Source: Aralia elata (Eukaryota; Streptophyta; Magnoliopsida; Apiales; Araliaceae). From it: a stretch of 64,000 nucleotides of DNA. Each line of letters starts with the position of its first letter. The stretch's first letter is position 1. Made by a program: the position numbers and the translations under genes. Below, piece by piece: positions 11,801 to 23,606 of the stretch. The stretch spans positions 201,501 through 265,500 of the forward strand of contig JAVJAP010000344.1 of the NCBI GenBank assembly GCA_034770075.1, given 5' to 3'. Below the pieces are notes generated by a model. It had not been told where the DNA came from, did no database searches, and saw only the letters and a program-made list of their open reading frames with translations.

Positions 11801-14800
11801 TGTGAGGATTCAAATTTTTTGGAAGTTATTAAAATAAGAATGTAATAAATAAAATTCTTATTGTGAGACATAATAAATTCAAATGTGTGTGTGTGTGTGT
11901 GTTATATTTATGTGATTTATGTGATGAATTGAATGTATATATATAAGTAGGAAATATATATACATATAATTGGAACGCAAGAGTTAATAGTTAATTAAAC
12001 TATTGAATTAGTTAGCTTGAGTTAATTACAAAATGAAGTATGAAAATGGAAAAGATTAATTTATTATTAATAATAATAAAGAAGTTAGAATGTGATTAAC
12101 TTGAATTAGTTAATCAATAAATATTCAATGCAGTTGAAATATTAAGTTGTGTAAAACAATGCAATTGTTAATGTGATGATTAAATAAGAATTATTTAATC
12201 ACATGAGGAGGTAATGTTAGATATGGCAATATAATTTGCCAAGTAAATGTAAATCAAATTAATTATTTGATTAATGAATATATATACATATATATATAGT
12301 AAATAAATTGTTTAGAAACAATTTATAGAAGAAAGTAAGAAATGTAATTATAGAGCATATATGAGTTATTTAAGCGATTATTGGAATAAATATTAATTAT
12401 ATGATTCATTCGTTCCAATTCAAGTGTTTATTTTAGTTATGAGATTTAATTCCACAATTGGTGACCTAATTTTTATTATAAGGTATAATTATCCATTTTG
12501 GTGAGTAATGGAATTCCAAGTAATTAAAATTACATAATCTAATGTATATGAAAATATGGAAAATATATAATACATATAAAATATACATTATGTAAATAGG
12601 TAATGTGGGTGTAAAACGGTAATACATGTGTTATGTTATGAGATAGGAATTTAAAACATATATTTCATGAATATACCCTTGCATGTAATGAGAGTTAGTA
12701 AGAAATGATGTGTCATGTTGGGCAAGTAGGAGCTGTCCTTAGATTAGACTATAGAGGACACAAAGCTATTCAAAGCAAGAAAAGAAGTAAAGCAGTTCTG
12801 ACCCATTCCTTAATTTCCATTTGTTCCAAAAAGAAAGTCAAGAAAGAAACAACCTTTGCTCCTTCTTTATGCCCTGCCTTCCATCCGAACCAAAGAAAGA
12901 AGAAGGATTGAAGCACAAAGCCATCCCTTAACTCATCTGTTACAGAAGAGAGAAAAGAGGAACAACCCTTGCACTGCTACATGTTCTAAAATACCCAAAG
13001 TCTCACCAAATTACTTCAATTTCGGCTAAAACCCATCAGGTTCGGCAGAGAAATAAATTAGTGAGCTGAATTGGAGAAGGGAATTTGAGCAACAACAATA
13101 AAAGGAGGTTATTAACTGATTGCTAAAGCTAAATTTCAGCAACTCACATTTGGTGTAGGGTAAGAGTAATGTTCTTAATTTTTATTTTTTTTAGAAAATT
13201 GAATAATTAGTGCTTGTGTTTTATTGTTGCTGTGATTGGATTATTAATTAGTAAGGAGGAAGTGTTGAAATTATTGTGCGGAGTAATAAGGATGGAATTT
13301 CTGGGCTAGAATTCACATAAGCATATATGAACTCTGTTTTTAAAAGTGATGCGCCTTGCTTGTTTGATGAAATGCCTCTATGAGGCTGTCAAGCTTTAAA
13401 ATGGGAAATTATTAATATTGTGGGCAAGGTGTCGTTTGTACATGTAATATGATGCAAACTAACCTGATGAGATAAATCAAAGTGGGTTTAGAACGAAGTT
13501 ATGAGAATTTCATCAAGTTAGGCTTGGTTGGAAGCTGTTGCGTCTGAGTAGTTTTAAGCCCTTGTAAGAGTAGTTTATAATACTCTTTGTGATTAGGTTA
13601 TATTTTTTATAAAATAGTTGTAGCACCATGTATAACATATTAAATTTTGGTACCAATCGGATGTATGGATATGGAGTTATTAAATCACGAAGCAGGCTAG
13701 TTGAGATGGTTGGCTGCAGCAGTGGCGAACTGCAGCAGCAGCGTGCAGCAAGCTGCAGCAGCAGCTGCGCTGTGCTGAGTCGTGCCTCGACGTTTTAACT
13801 ATATTTTTGACACAAATTGAAATGCGAGGATAATAAATGATTTAAAATTTATAACCCTAAAATATTATATGTTAATTAACTTATAATATTATTAATAAAT
13901 CTTATTAATTTAATAAATTTAGTAAAATAAAAAATAAATTATTTAAGCTTGAAAATACAAGTTTTAATTGATATTCTTACGACGCGTATATATTGAGATA
14001 TATAATACGCTTTATAAATAATATTGGAGGTAATGTGAGGTAATGTAAACAAATTACCCGTATTGGATATATTATTTTGGGTTTGAATTGAAGTTAATAG
14101 AATATGTATTCGTTCAGCTATGTAATAATCATATGTATGATACATAGGTACTATACAAAGTATTAACACTTCGAGTACGCGAATTTGGATAGAACCGATA
14201 ATGTTTTCTTATGAAGATTATATAATAATAATTGAAGATCGAACGAGGTAAACCGACGAATGAGATTGTACGGAGGGTGCTTGATGAGAATATAGCAAGT
14301 TACGCAATCAAAGGCAAGTTTTTCACATTTTTTATATTAAATAAACTTGATATTGGTTATGTGCTCGTTATCGTATTATGATAAAATTTAAATAAGTATG
14401 TTGAAATATACATATTTGAATGTCAATGCTTTATGAATTGCTGAAGTCAAGATATGACTGAAGACAATTGAGTTATGGAAACTCAAGTTACTTATGATAT
14501 GTGCTATGTGACATATGATAAGTTGTTAACACATGAAGTATGTTCTAAATACAATATGATGAAATTGGATGCATGCATATGAAATTGTTGAATATGAGAT
14601 GTATGAAAAATATATAGATGCATTGCATAAGATCCATGATAGATGTATAAAATGTATAGCATGGTAAACATGATGTATGAAAATTGTTAAACTTGTTAGG
14701 TCGTTGTGCTCAACCTTGCAAAATATAAACTTTGCATATGAAAGTTGACTTATCAGACGATTATAGCAATAAAGATTCGGAACGCGATACGATTAGGAAA

Positions 14801-15240
14801 AGTGTATCATTTCGTTAAGATTAACTTGTACCAAGCCGATGTTACTTGTTGTTATGTAATTTAATTAAATTATACAAACTTTGTAGTGATCAACAAATAG
14901 AAGTTGAGTAAACGTATTTGTTTTAGATTGAACTATTAAACTTTACATCTAATATTGTAAGGTACAAATGTATGATGATAATATTGTTGATTAATGAAAT
15001 AGATGTGTTGTGCGGATTCTCGTATATTATGCTTATAAGTACCTAATAGAGATCCAAGTTGTTACATAAATCATATAGTAATTGAATTATGGTTATGAGC
15101 TTTTAGAAGAATCATTTCATATCAAAATTTGAACTTAATGTTCACATATAATAGTTAAAATGGATCAAAGTATACATATGATCCTTAATATTTGTATAGA
15201 TGCTAAAGGTTACGAATTCTGGAGCTAAAAAAAGATTGAA
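11801..15240 (+). repeat. Gypsy-C 5' LTR (lacking its last ~210 bp in place)
   Basis: It aligns base by base with 22426-22533 and 26284-29612, at roughly 95% identity by eye. Its last shared word is gaaatagctaattt. The ~210 bp that end the partner LTR are absent here but present inverted at 17192-17405. It contains a short gtgtgtgt run (11885-11901) and a CAG/CTG-rich run (13718-13775). Confidence 0.85.
13718..13775. repeat. CAG/CTG-rich run in the Gypsy-C 5' LTR
   Basis: ctgcagcag words repeated with interruptions. The partner LTR has a much shorter version at 28117-28135, so the run expanded or contracted after insertion. Confidence 0.85.
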
Positions 15241-16004
15241 ATAGCTAATTTCTTATTAAACATGTCTAGCCGAAATAATGGCAATGACTGATATATTTAC
15301 ATAGTTTAAAGAAAGCCAAAAATTATTTTATGACTTCATAATACCAGACTATCTGAACAGTACGTTGAGGATTCCGTCATTTTGTCATATTCACATCTCA
15401 TGGTGTGTTGACGTTTTAGAAATATATTTTTATATTTTCAAAGCAATTTTGTCTTAGCCGAGACAATTAGCATAGACGTATGTACAACAATACTTTTTTA
15501 AAATTCAATAGTTCCACAATTGAACCAATATTTTCAAGGGTACCGAAGTGCAATATACACACGATGTCAAGAAATTTCGAAATCTAACATAGTTAGAAGA
15601 TTTAGAATATCCGTATTCCCTCATCATTACAATTTTCTCAATTTTGTATCACTTAATAATTCTCTTTGTGTCCAATCCAGCCGAGGCTTATTATTTAGAA
15701 AAAATTCTTTATTCTCCTTCTATGACTCTATACCCCAAACACAGTTCATTGAACTTACTACATATTATGAGTTTTGGAACTTACCACAATAATATGAGTT
15801 TAAGAACTTATCCTAGCAACACGTAGTCCAAGAACAAATCATGGACTGTCCATACGCTTAGGGACTCAAAACATACCATATGATTATGAGTCACAAACTT
15901 ACCATAAATATGAGTTTTAAGAACTCGCACCTAAAATATATACATGAGAAAACAAGGTTCCTTTTCAAAATACTCATTCTAAAAGGAAGTCACTACAAGC
16001 CTAA
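15241..16004. other. Unassigned AT-rich internal sequence of Gypsy-C
   Basis: No gene recognised. Overlapping 90- and 60-codon ORFs near 15520-15826 look random. The stretch 15770-15930 contains repeated words of the type atgagttt-aagaact. Confidence 0.4.
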
Positions 16005-16720
16005 TTGGAGACTTTCTCATCAAAGACTGCACTCACTGAGGTAAGTGCAAATCAGCATCTGAGCAGCAGTAGTTGTGACCAAATTCTGTTCTCAAGAGAT
16101 GATCGTAGAGTGAAAAGCAAAGACTTCAAGTCACTCTACGAACGGGAAAAGTCAATGGTCAAAGAGGATATGACCACGTTCTTAGGCCAGGATAACTGAT
16201 GTGCAACAGTTATGGAAGTTACATTAGGTTTGGCCACGTTTAGCAAATGGGTTTCCTACACGTGTACTTGATAAAAAGAGGGAACTGATACAGGTCAAAA
16301 TTCAAATACTGACGGTTGCTCTTTCCTATCAGTTATCTAAATCATTCCTCTCTCAAAACCCTAAGATCATCAAATCCTCAGCAAACCAAAAACGGCAACC
16401 TCCAAAAACTCCAAAACCCTTATTGATTCACATCTCCATCCACAGTCAAGTATCCTTCATTCATCAAACCCTCGTTATGGAAAATTGTCAAGTCATATCA
16501 GGTATCCAACTTGGGTTCGACAAGTTTGGAGAATCAAATGAAAAATTCAAGGATATCCTTAAGATTGTGAAGCAAGCAGGATTCTCAGAATGCTTAGGGC
16601 CGAACACCAAAATCTTCTCTGATCTTATCAAAGAATTCTACCAGAATGCAGTAATTGACAATGATATTCTGACTACAAAAGTTCGTGGAGTAAAACTGAA
16701 GATAGATACTGCAAAAGTAA
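16005..16720 (+). pseudogene. Fragment of a copia extra ORF with its leader
   Basis: From the ATG at 16477 the frame reads MENCQVISGIQLGFDKF, then AGFSECLGPNTKIF, LIKEFYQN and KVRGVKLKI. It is clearly homologous to 8790-9010 of Copia-B but keeps the authentic N terminus. The leader at 16200-16476 (ctctcaaaaccctaag) resembles the region upstream of the Copia-A extra ORF. The match stops near 16715, where unrelated sequence begins. Confidence 0.7.
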
Positions 16721-17173
16721 TGTACTATTTCTTAGTATATTACTTTTTCATAGCGTCATACTATGACTTTTCAATTGTTTAGCTGATCATGTCGTGATCT
16801 TATTTTTAAATCGTTTTACATTACGATCTCTTCCTTACCCTACGATCGTTTCGTCCTACGATCTTCTTACTTTTCTCTTTAATCACGTTATATTATGACT
16901 CCATTTACGCTGTTCAATTTATGCTCATTATTCAATTATCATTTCATTTCATCTCTATTGATTGGAATCAGGTGTTCCCTAATCTCTTTTTATTTTATAG
17001 CTCTTGTCTTTAAATCTTTTCATATCTATTTTAACATATTCTTTATGAATTCTCTCTAAATGCATTTATTATCGATTAAACTATATCCGAGTTTATCTTT
17101 TTTACTATCATTGTCATTTTCAATACGGTTATAGCCTAAAGTATTTTTACCTAAAGTTCATAACCTACAACTC
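16721..17173 (-). other. Probable Gypsy-C leader in inverted orientation
   Basis: On the minus strand this sequence directly follows the PBS at 17184-17174. It is AT-rich without a good ORF, as expected for a gypsy 5' leader. tacgatc words occur near 16820-16865. Confidence 0.45.
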
Positions 17174-17405
17174 TGATACCAACTGTAACGCCCCCAAAAT
17201 CAGGACTATTTAATTCTAGATCTTGTGCGTTAACAATACAATCTCATCATACTTCTATTTTATTTATTGATATTATAATCAATAAAATACGGATAAATTT
17301 AAACTTTTATGATTTTCTTTCATATTCTGAATTTTTATCACACGTAACTTTACGCTTATTGTACATAACAGTCAAATTCAATGTAAATATTCATGATAAA
17401 AATTG
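17174..17405 (-). repeat. Inverted LTR end with primer binding site
   Basis: On the minus strand, 17405 to 17192 matches 29612-29825, the last ~210 bp of the Gypsy-C 3' LTR, and ends gggggcgttaca. After two bases comes tggtatcagag (17184-17174), an initiator-Met PBS. Orientation is opposite to both flanking Gypsy-C LTRs. Confidence 0.8.
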
Positions 17406-20400
17406 TGTTAGTTCCCGGGGACACAAAAGAGATCTAGAAGGTGGGGGTTGAATAGATCCTTTTATTCATGAAAGTATGACAGTTATGAATAGTAGAATCA
17501 ATTAATGCACAACGGAATATACTTTAATAACCCCCTTCAAAAATGTAAACATAATCTTAGTTCAATCGACAAATCTTCGATATAGTTGATAGCAGATATA
17601 GCAATTATTGTGCATAAGGTAATTGACATAAAGTAAAAGACACAAGAGACTTTTAAGTGGTTCAGAGACTGAATAACTCCTACACTACTCTTCTACTTCA
17701 ACAAGTAGGAATCCACTAATGGTTTTAGTCACTAAGACAAGGACTCTACGCCCTCCTCAAGTCCAGCAGACAAGAGTTGTTTTTAGCCACTAAGACAATG
17801 ATCCTCTGACCCTCCTCAAGTCTAGCAGACATGAGTTGTCTTTAGCCACTAAGGCAAGGATATTCTGACCCTCCTCAAGTCCAGCAGACATGAGTTGTCT
17901 TTAGCCACTAAGTCAAGGATCTTCTGACCCTCTTTAAGTCCAGCAGACTTGGAACTTGTAGACTAAGCCCAACAGACTTAGAATCTCTTGTACCCTATGG
18001 TACTCAGCAAGTCCAGCAGACTTGACTTGATTTAGTCACTTAAGACAAGGACGCTCCGCCCTCTTTGGTATGTTGATTGTTTGTTGGGTTGTGCTGCGAA
18101 GATGAACTTTGATCTCCTTCATCTTTAAGTACTTGGCAGCTGGTTGTGGTCCTCTTCTGGATGTTGCTGATGATGGTCGTTGAAGTTCTTCTTTTTCATG
18201 TACATAGCTGATGCAGATGATCACTTTTGATGAACACTGGTTTACTTGTCCAAGTCAGTTCTTTATCTTTTCAGCTCAGAGTGTTCCTTGCTAGATCATA
18301 AAGTTGCCCGTCTAGATTTGCCTTCAGCTCTGGTCACTCTTGATCTTGGCTTCTTGGCCATTCGACTCTAAGCTCATATGCCAGCCCTTCGGCATACCTC
18401 TCGTGTTGCAGGGAAGCTCTTAGCTGTTTGTACAGTCGGTGTTCTTGTTCTTTTTCACTACGCACACACTGTAATCCAAATGCAGTTTTCTCTTATGTAG
18501 ATCTCCATTTTCTTCCCATTGGAAACTTGTCGTTGGTTTCTTCCCGTTGCACTTCTTTTGTTAGAGACTTACTTGCTGCAGACTTGTTTATTGTGGCAAT
18601 GAATATTTTACTCCTTGAAGTCTGCTAGTGATAGTTGAGTCAGCATCTATTAGCTGGTACCAAGATAGTGGAGTCACATGAGCTGCTTGTTGACTGTTGC
18701 AAACATGGTTGTTTAAACCCCACTTAGATTGGTTCCTTATTTAACTAATCAACCGCTCATCTTGGGATAGTAACCTTAAGTGCTTTGATATCTTTAATCC
18801 TTGTTGGCACTTACTTACTCTACGATCAACTAGGTTATAGCATGTTGCTTCTGATCGTAGAGTTAACTGCTTGCTTCAAACTGAAGTCTGTTGCCTCTAA
18901 TCGTAGAGTTGGCTGCTCATTTCAGTGTGGCCTTGTACTGCCTTGGAGTTCGTAGAGTGGCTGACTGCACTTGCTTTTACGCTTTAATGCGCTTCTTACT
19001 ATTCTGTAGTTTGTGCCTCTTATTCCCTGTTATCTCCATTGAGCTTTACATTCCCATAGCATAGTATTATGAACTTCGTTAAACCATTGCTGCAGTTTGC
19101 TTATCATAGAGGACTGCTCTATGTTCTTCAGGTGTTGGTCCTGCTGCTGTGTCATAGAGGACTGCTATATGATCTTCTGATGTTGTAGCACTTTCGATGT
19201 AGAGGACTGCTTTACTTAATCTTTAGACATTCTCTCTTAAGTCACGTCATAGAGTACTGCTCTATGATCTTCTGTTTCTTTGTTGAGACTGCCAGAGTAC
19301 CTCTGTTATCTTAGGCTCAACTCTACGATCACTTGATCTGGCTATTGTTTTCCTACTCTACGACCTTGTCTTTGTAGTGAAGCTCTTAGCTATTTGTACA
19401 GTCGGTGTTCTTGCTCTTTTTCACTATGCACACACTGCAATCCGAATGCAATTTTCTCTTATATAGATCTCCATTTTCTTCCCATTGGAAACTTGTTGTT
19501 GGTTTCTTCCCGTTTCACTTCTTTTGTTGGAGACTTACTTGATGCAGACTTGTTTATTGTGGAAATTAATATTTTACTCCTTGAAATCTGCTAGTGATAG
19601 CTGAGTCAGCATCCATTAGTCGGTACCAAGATAGTGGAGTCACATGAGCTGCTTGTTGGCTGCTGCAAACATGGCTGTTTAAATCCCACTCAGATTGGTT
19701 CCTTATTTAACTAATCAACCGCTCATCTTGGGATAGTAACCCTAAGTGCTTTGATATCTTTAATCCTTGTTGGCACTTACTTACTCTACGATCAACTAGG
19801 TTATAGCCTGTTGCTTTTGATCGTAGAGTTAACTGCTTGTTTCAAATTAAAGTCTGTTGCCCCTAATCGTAGAGTTGGGTGCTCACTTTAGTGTGGCCTT
19901 GTATTGCCTTAGAGTTCGTAGAGTGGCTGACTGCACTTGCTTTTACGCTTTACTGTGCTTCTTACTGTTCTGCAGTTCGTGCCTCTTATGCCCTGTGATC
20001 TCCATTGAGCTTTACGTTCCCAGCGCATAGTATTATGAACTTCGTTGAGCCATTTTTGCAGTTTGCTTATCATAAAGGACTGTTCTATGATCTTCTGATG
20101 CTGTAGCACTTTCGATATAGAGGACTGCTCTACTTAATCTTCAGACATTTTCTCTTAAGTCACGTCATAGAGTACTGCTCTATGATCTTCTGTTGCTTTG
20201 TTGAGACTGCCAGAGTACCTCTGTTTTCTTAGGCTCAACTCTACGATCACTTGATCTAGCTGTTTGCTTTCCTACTCTACTATCTTATTTTTGGTCCAGG
20301 TCATAGAGTCTTGATGGATCGTAGAGTGGGTGCTTGCGCTGCCCTGTGAACTCTGTTATGGATTAATGCTTCGGATGTACTCAGAGATTTTCCTATATCT

Positions 20401-21401
20401 GATAGCTCATGCTCAGATTACTTAGAAGTCTTTATGAAGATAGCCACTTTAACTTTGAGTACTTAAGTAGAGACTGCTCTACATTGTTGCTTGATTGTAG
20501 ATTGTTCATTGGAGTCATAGAGTGGCTGACTGGACTGACTCTACGAACCCATGTTAGCACAATGATCTTCACTCTGCAATGCATACTCTACGATCCCGAG
20601 TAAGCTCCTTGATCTGCCGAGCCATACTCTACATTTTCTTTGCAATTCTGCGATGATACTCCCAACTCTGGTATGCACCTGGCCGCTCTTCATTTTGAGA
20701 TGTGCCTGTTATACTCTACGATTCTGAGAGTGAGCTTCGTGTATGCCTGGCCCCAACTCTATGATTCCGAGTGAGTGCAGCCGAGTGAGCTCTACGACCT
20801 GCCGAGCCTTTTACTGTGTTTGTCTGGCAGACTCTACGATCCTGAGAGTTAGCATTGCGATGCCGAGACAACTCTACGATCTGCCGAGAGTGCTCTACGT
20901 TCTGCCGAGAGAACTCTGCGTTCTGTCGAAAGAACTCTACAATGACATGCTTGACTCTGCGAAGTTGGTTGGACTCCAGGTTTGCTGACTACTCTACGGC
21001 CCTTCACTGGATGTCTGTGCAGTGTTCTTCGGACAATCTGGCTATTATATATACCATTTTAGCTCATAAGATCAACCTAACAAGTTTGATCTTTTTCTAT
21101 TCTAAGTCCTTGTACATCAATTCATTTAAGGACTTTACAATGCCTAATGTTACAAATATGCTTTGATCAGATACATAACAGTTTCAGCTTAGATCAACCT
21201 AACATATTTGATCTTTTAATTCTAAGTCCTTGTACATATATTTCATTAAGGACTTTACAAGGCTTTACCAGCAATGAATGTTCTTATCATTTTATCATCA
21301 ATCAAATCACATATAATGAATAATAGTAATCCTATGCAGATCTTATAACAGTACCCCCCTATGATTAAATGGACTTAACGAACGCATATAGATTCCCGAC
21401 A
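17406..21401 (-). mobile_element. E1: copia-type solo LTR inside Gypsy-C
   Basis: 3996 bp, the reverse complement of E2 (35713-38905) across its length. Termini are TGTTAG...CCGACA in plus orientation, flanked by aattg (17401-17405) and aatta (21402-21406). The shared landmarks are the cccggggacac end, the block of cagcagac-ttgagttg words and the cagatcttataac end. No coding sequence. It is longer than E2 because of an internal ~0.95-kb tandem duplication. Confidence 0.85.
18413..20290. repeat. ~0.95-kb tandem duplication inside E1
   Basis: gaagctcttagctgtttgta at 18413 recurs as gaagctcttagctatttgta at 19379, an offset of 966 bp. The match continues to about 19378/20290 with small indels. 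E2 has this block once (near 37855). The paired 66-codon ORFs at 18428 and 19394 are artefacts of the duplication. Confidence 0.9.
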
Positions 21402-22425
21402 AATTAAAAATTGATTTGCACATATATGCTCTTGAAAAGTTTTTGAGCTGATAGATATCTTAAAGTTCTGATTGATATCCGAACTGTTTGGAAATATAAG
21501 TCTACGCTACTTTATTCGACTAGACAGATGTTGATATATGTTTGTGGAATCCATACCTTTCTTTGAAAGCTAAACCAAACCAAATTATTTTGGCGCGGAT
21601 TCAGATGTTGAAAAGCTGAGGTGAACAACCCTATAAAAAGGACATGTTATCGGAGACTATGGTTCCGAAAATAACGCATATATCATTATGATGTACTATG
21701 TTTGTACACAACGTAGTGGTGCGATAGGCTGATCACCTAGAGCACTGGAATAGAATGTTTACAGTCTATGTGATTATTAAACTTTCTGTTAAACATAGTG
21801 ATGAGTTCAAGGTCTTGTGACCCCTCAGCTTGATTCGAAGATGTTTTCTTAAAAGAATCTTTTTTCATTCCTACTTGTTCATACTACTCACAATTATTGA
21901 ACAATTATTGAAGACTCTCAAAAGTTATTCTATTCTTTTGAAAATGAATATTAGGAAGGGGTGATTTTCCTATAGAAAAGTGATACAATGTTCGTAGAAC
22001 CCGATGCATAAATGAAGATTAATATAACAATCTATCTTGACGAATCGAATAAATGAAGATTAGTGGGTTAAAAAAATTTTGAGAACAAAATTCTTAGAAG
22101 TCGGGATGAATGTAATATCCCGAATACTTATGAGTTTAATAAACGATGATATTGAACTATTATGACGATTAAGGTTTTACGGTGATCCGTAGAGAAGGAT
22201 GTTGACGGGTTAAAGAAAGAATAATAATCGAAATATAATTGAGTTTAATAAGGATTATGAAATAAAACTTATAAGAATTTGTTGAGGAAATGAATTTAAT
22301 AGGTAATATAATATAGTGTGTTGAAGTTATTCAACGTTAGCATTTTGGAAGAAGATAGACGTAGACTAAGTAAGGATGTTTCGGTATTTGCGATTCCGAG
22401 GACAGAATCTTTATAAGGGGAAGAA
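21402..22425 (+). other. Gypsy-C internal 3' region with older gypsy LTR pieces
   Basis: No ORF. 21480-21900 is distantly similar to 5930-6330 of G1 (ttttggcgcggattc, then gaggtgaacaaccc). Near 22108 gatgaa|TGTAATATCCCGAA looks like a polypurine tract followed by another LTR start, an older truncated LTR. The region ends in aaggggaagaa, the polypurine tract of the 3' LTR. Confidence 0.5.
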
Positions 22426-22544
22426 TGTGATGATCCGAATTTTAGGAAAGTTATTAAAATAAAATTTTAATAAATAAAATTCTTATTGTGAGACATAATA
22501 AATTCAAATGTATAGAAATATATGTGCGTTATACAGGGGTGCAC

Positions 22545-22750
22545 AACAGGCCGGTCCGGGCTTGGTCTGGCCTGAGCTTGCCAGGCTTTAGCCATTGACC
22601 AGGCCAGTCCAGGCTTTGACTTTGGGCCTGCAGGCTAGGCCAGGAGATGGAAACGATGATCTGTTGAGGCCTGTAGGCCAAGCCAGACCAGGCTTAGCGA
22701 TAAAAGAGATGGTCTGCTGAGGCCTGCAGAGAAGGTCATGCCAGTTTGGT
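22545..22750. repeat. Left subterminal ggcc-rich repeats of the hAT
   Basis: Irregular array of aggcc, gcctgcagg and ccaggct words, far richer in G+C than the rest of the element. Such subterminal arrays in hAT elements bind transposase in known cases (Ac). Confidence 0.8.
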
Positions 22751-23606
22751 CTAATACTCAAGTCGAGCACCTTTTTTTTTAAAAATGTAATATTAGAAAA
22801 AAAAATATTAATTCTAATTGTCCAAAAATAAATTGAAGGAATGCCAAATACCTCTAATCTTTGGGGGCTAATTTTTTTCTCCGACAGATATTGAAGGCTT
22901 GAAGGTGTAGCGTAGCTGTGTAGGTCTAACTTTCGTAGGGCTTTTCGGACATGTGAGCTTGGACTTTAGAGCCTTGCAAATTCATTTTCATGAATTCACG
23001 CCAAGTGCTCCATAGAACTTTCAAATAATAGCCCCAATTTTTAGAGAGAGAACGATGCAGAAATTGAAGTAATTGAAGAGTGGTGAAAAGGCCTAAGAGA
23101 GAGAAAGATTGATAGCGGGAGAAAGAAGGCGATGGAGATCTCAAACAGACAACCCAATTAGCCAAAGTTTGTGTAATTATATGAAGTATGAACGATGAAC
23201 CCTCAAAGTCAATGTCTCAAAGCTAATAGCCATAATAGGCTTATTATTTACTAATTTATATTACTGACAAAAGTCACAGACTCACAGCTCACTTAGCCAC
23301 TTATGTTAGGTAGTAAAGTATTAACTACTAACTATTAAATATTAAAGTATCCCATGTTTTTATTTAATGGTCTCATTCTCTCTCTTTCTCGATAAAGTAG
23401 TAATTTACTAAAGTAGTAAAGTAGCAAAGTAGGCTTATTTTTTAATTAAATGTATTCATAACAAATTAAACATGAGTAACTAAATTTATTGATGTATTTA
23501 TTAAAACTAAGTTATTACAACTTATAAAAAAATTACAATTTATTTTTAAATCTTCAAAAAAATATTGCTTCAATCTTAAATCTTTAAGAAAATGTATCTT
23601 CAATAT

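Noticed and set aside
18428..19594. Paired 66-codon ORFs in E1
   Set aside because: They are the two units of a tandem duplication inside a non-coding LTR.
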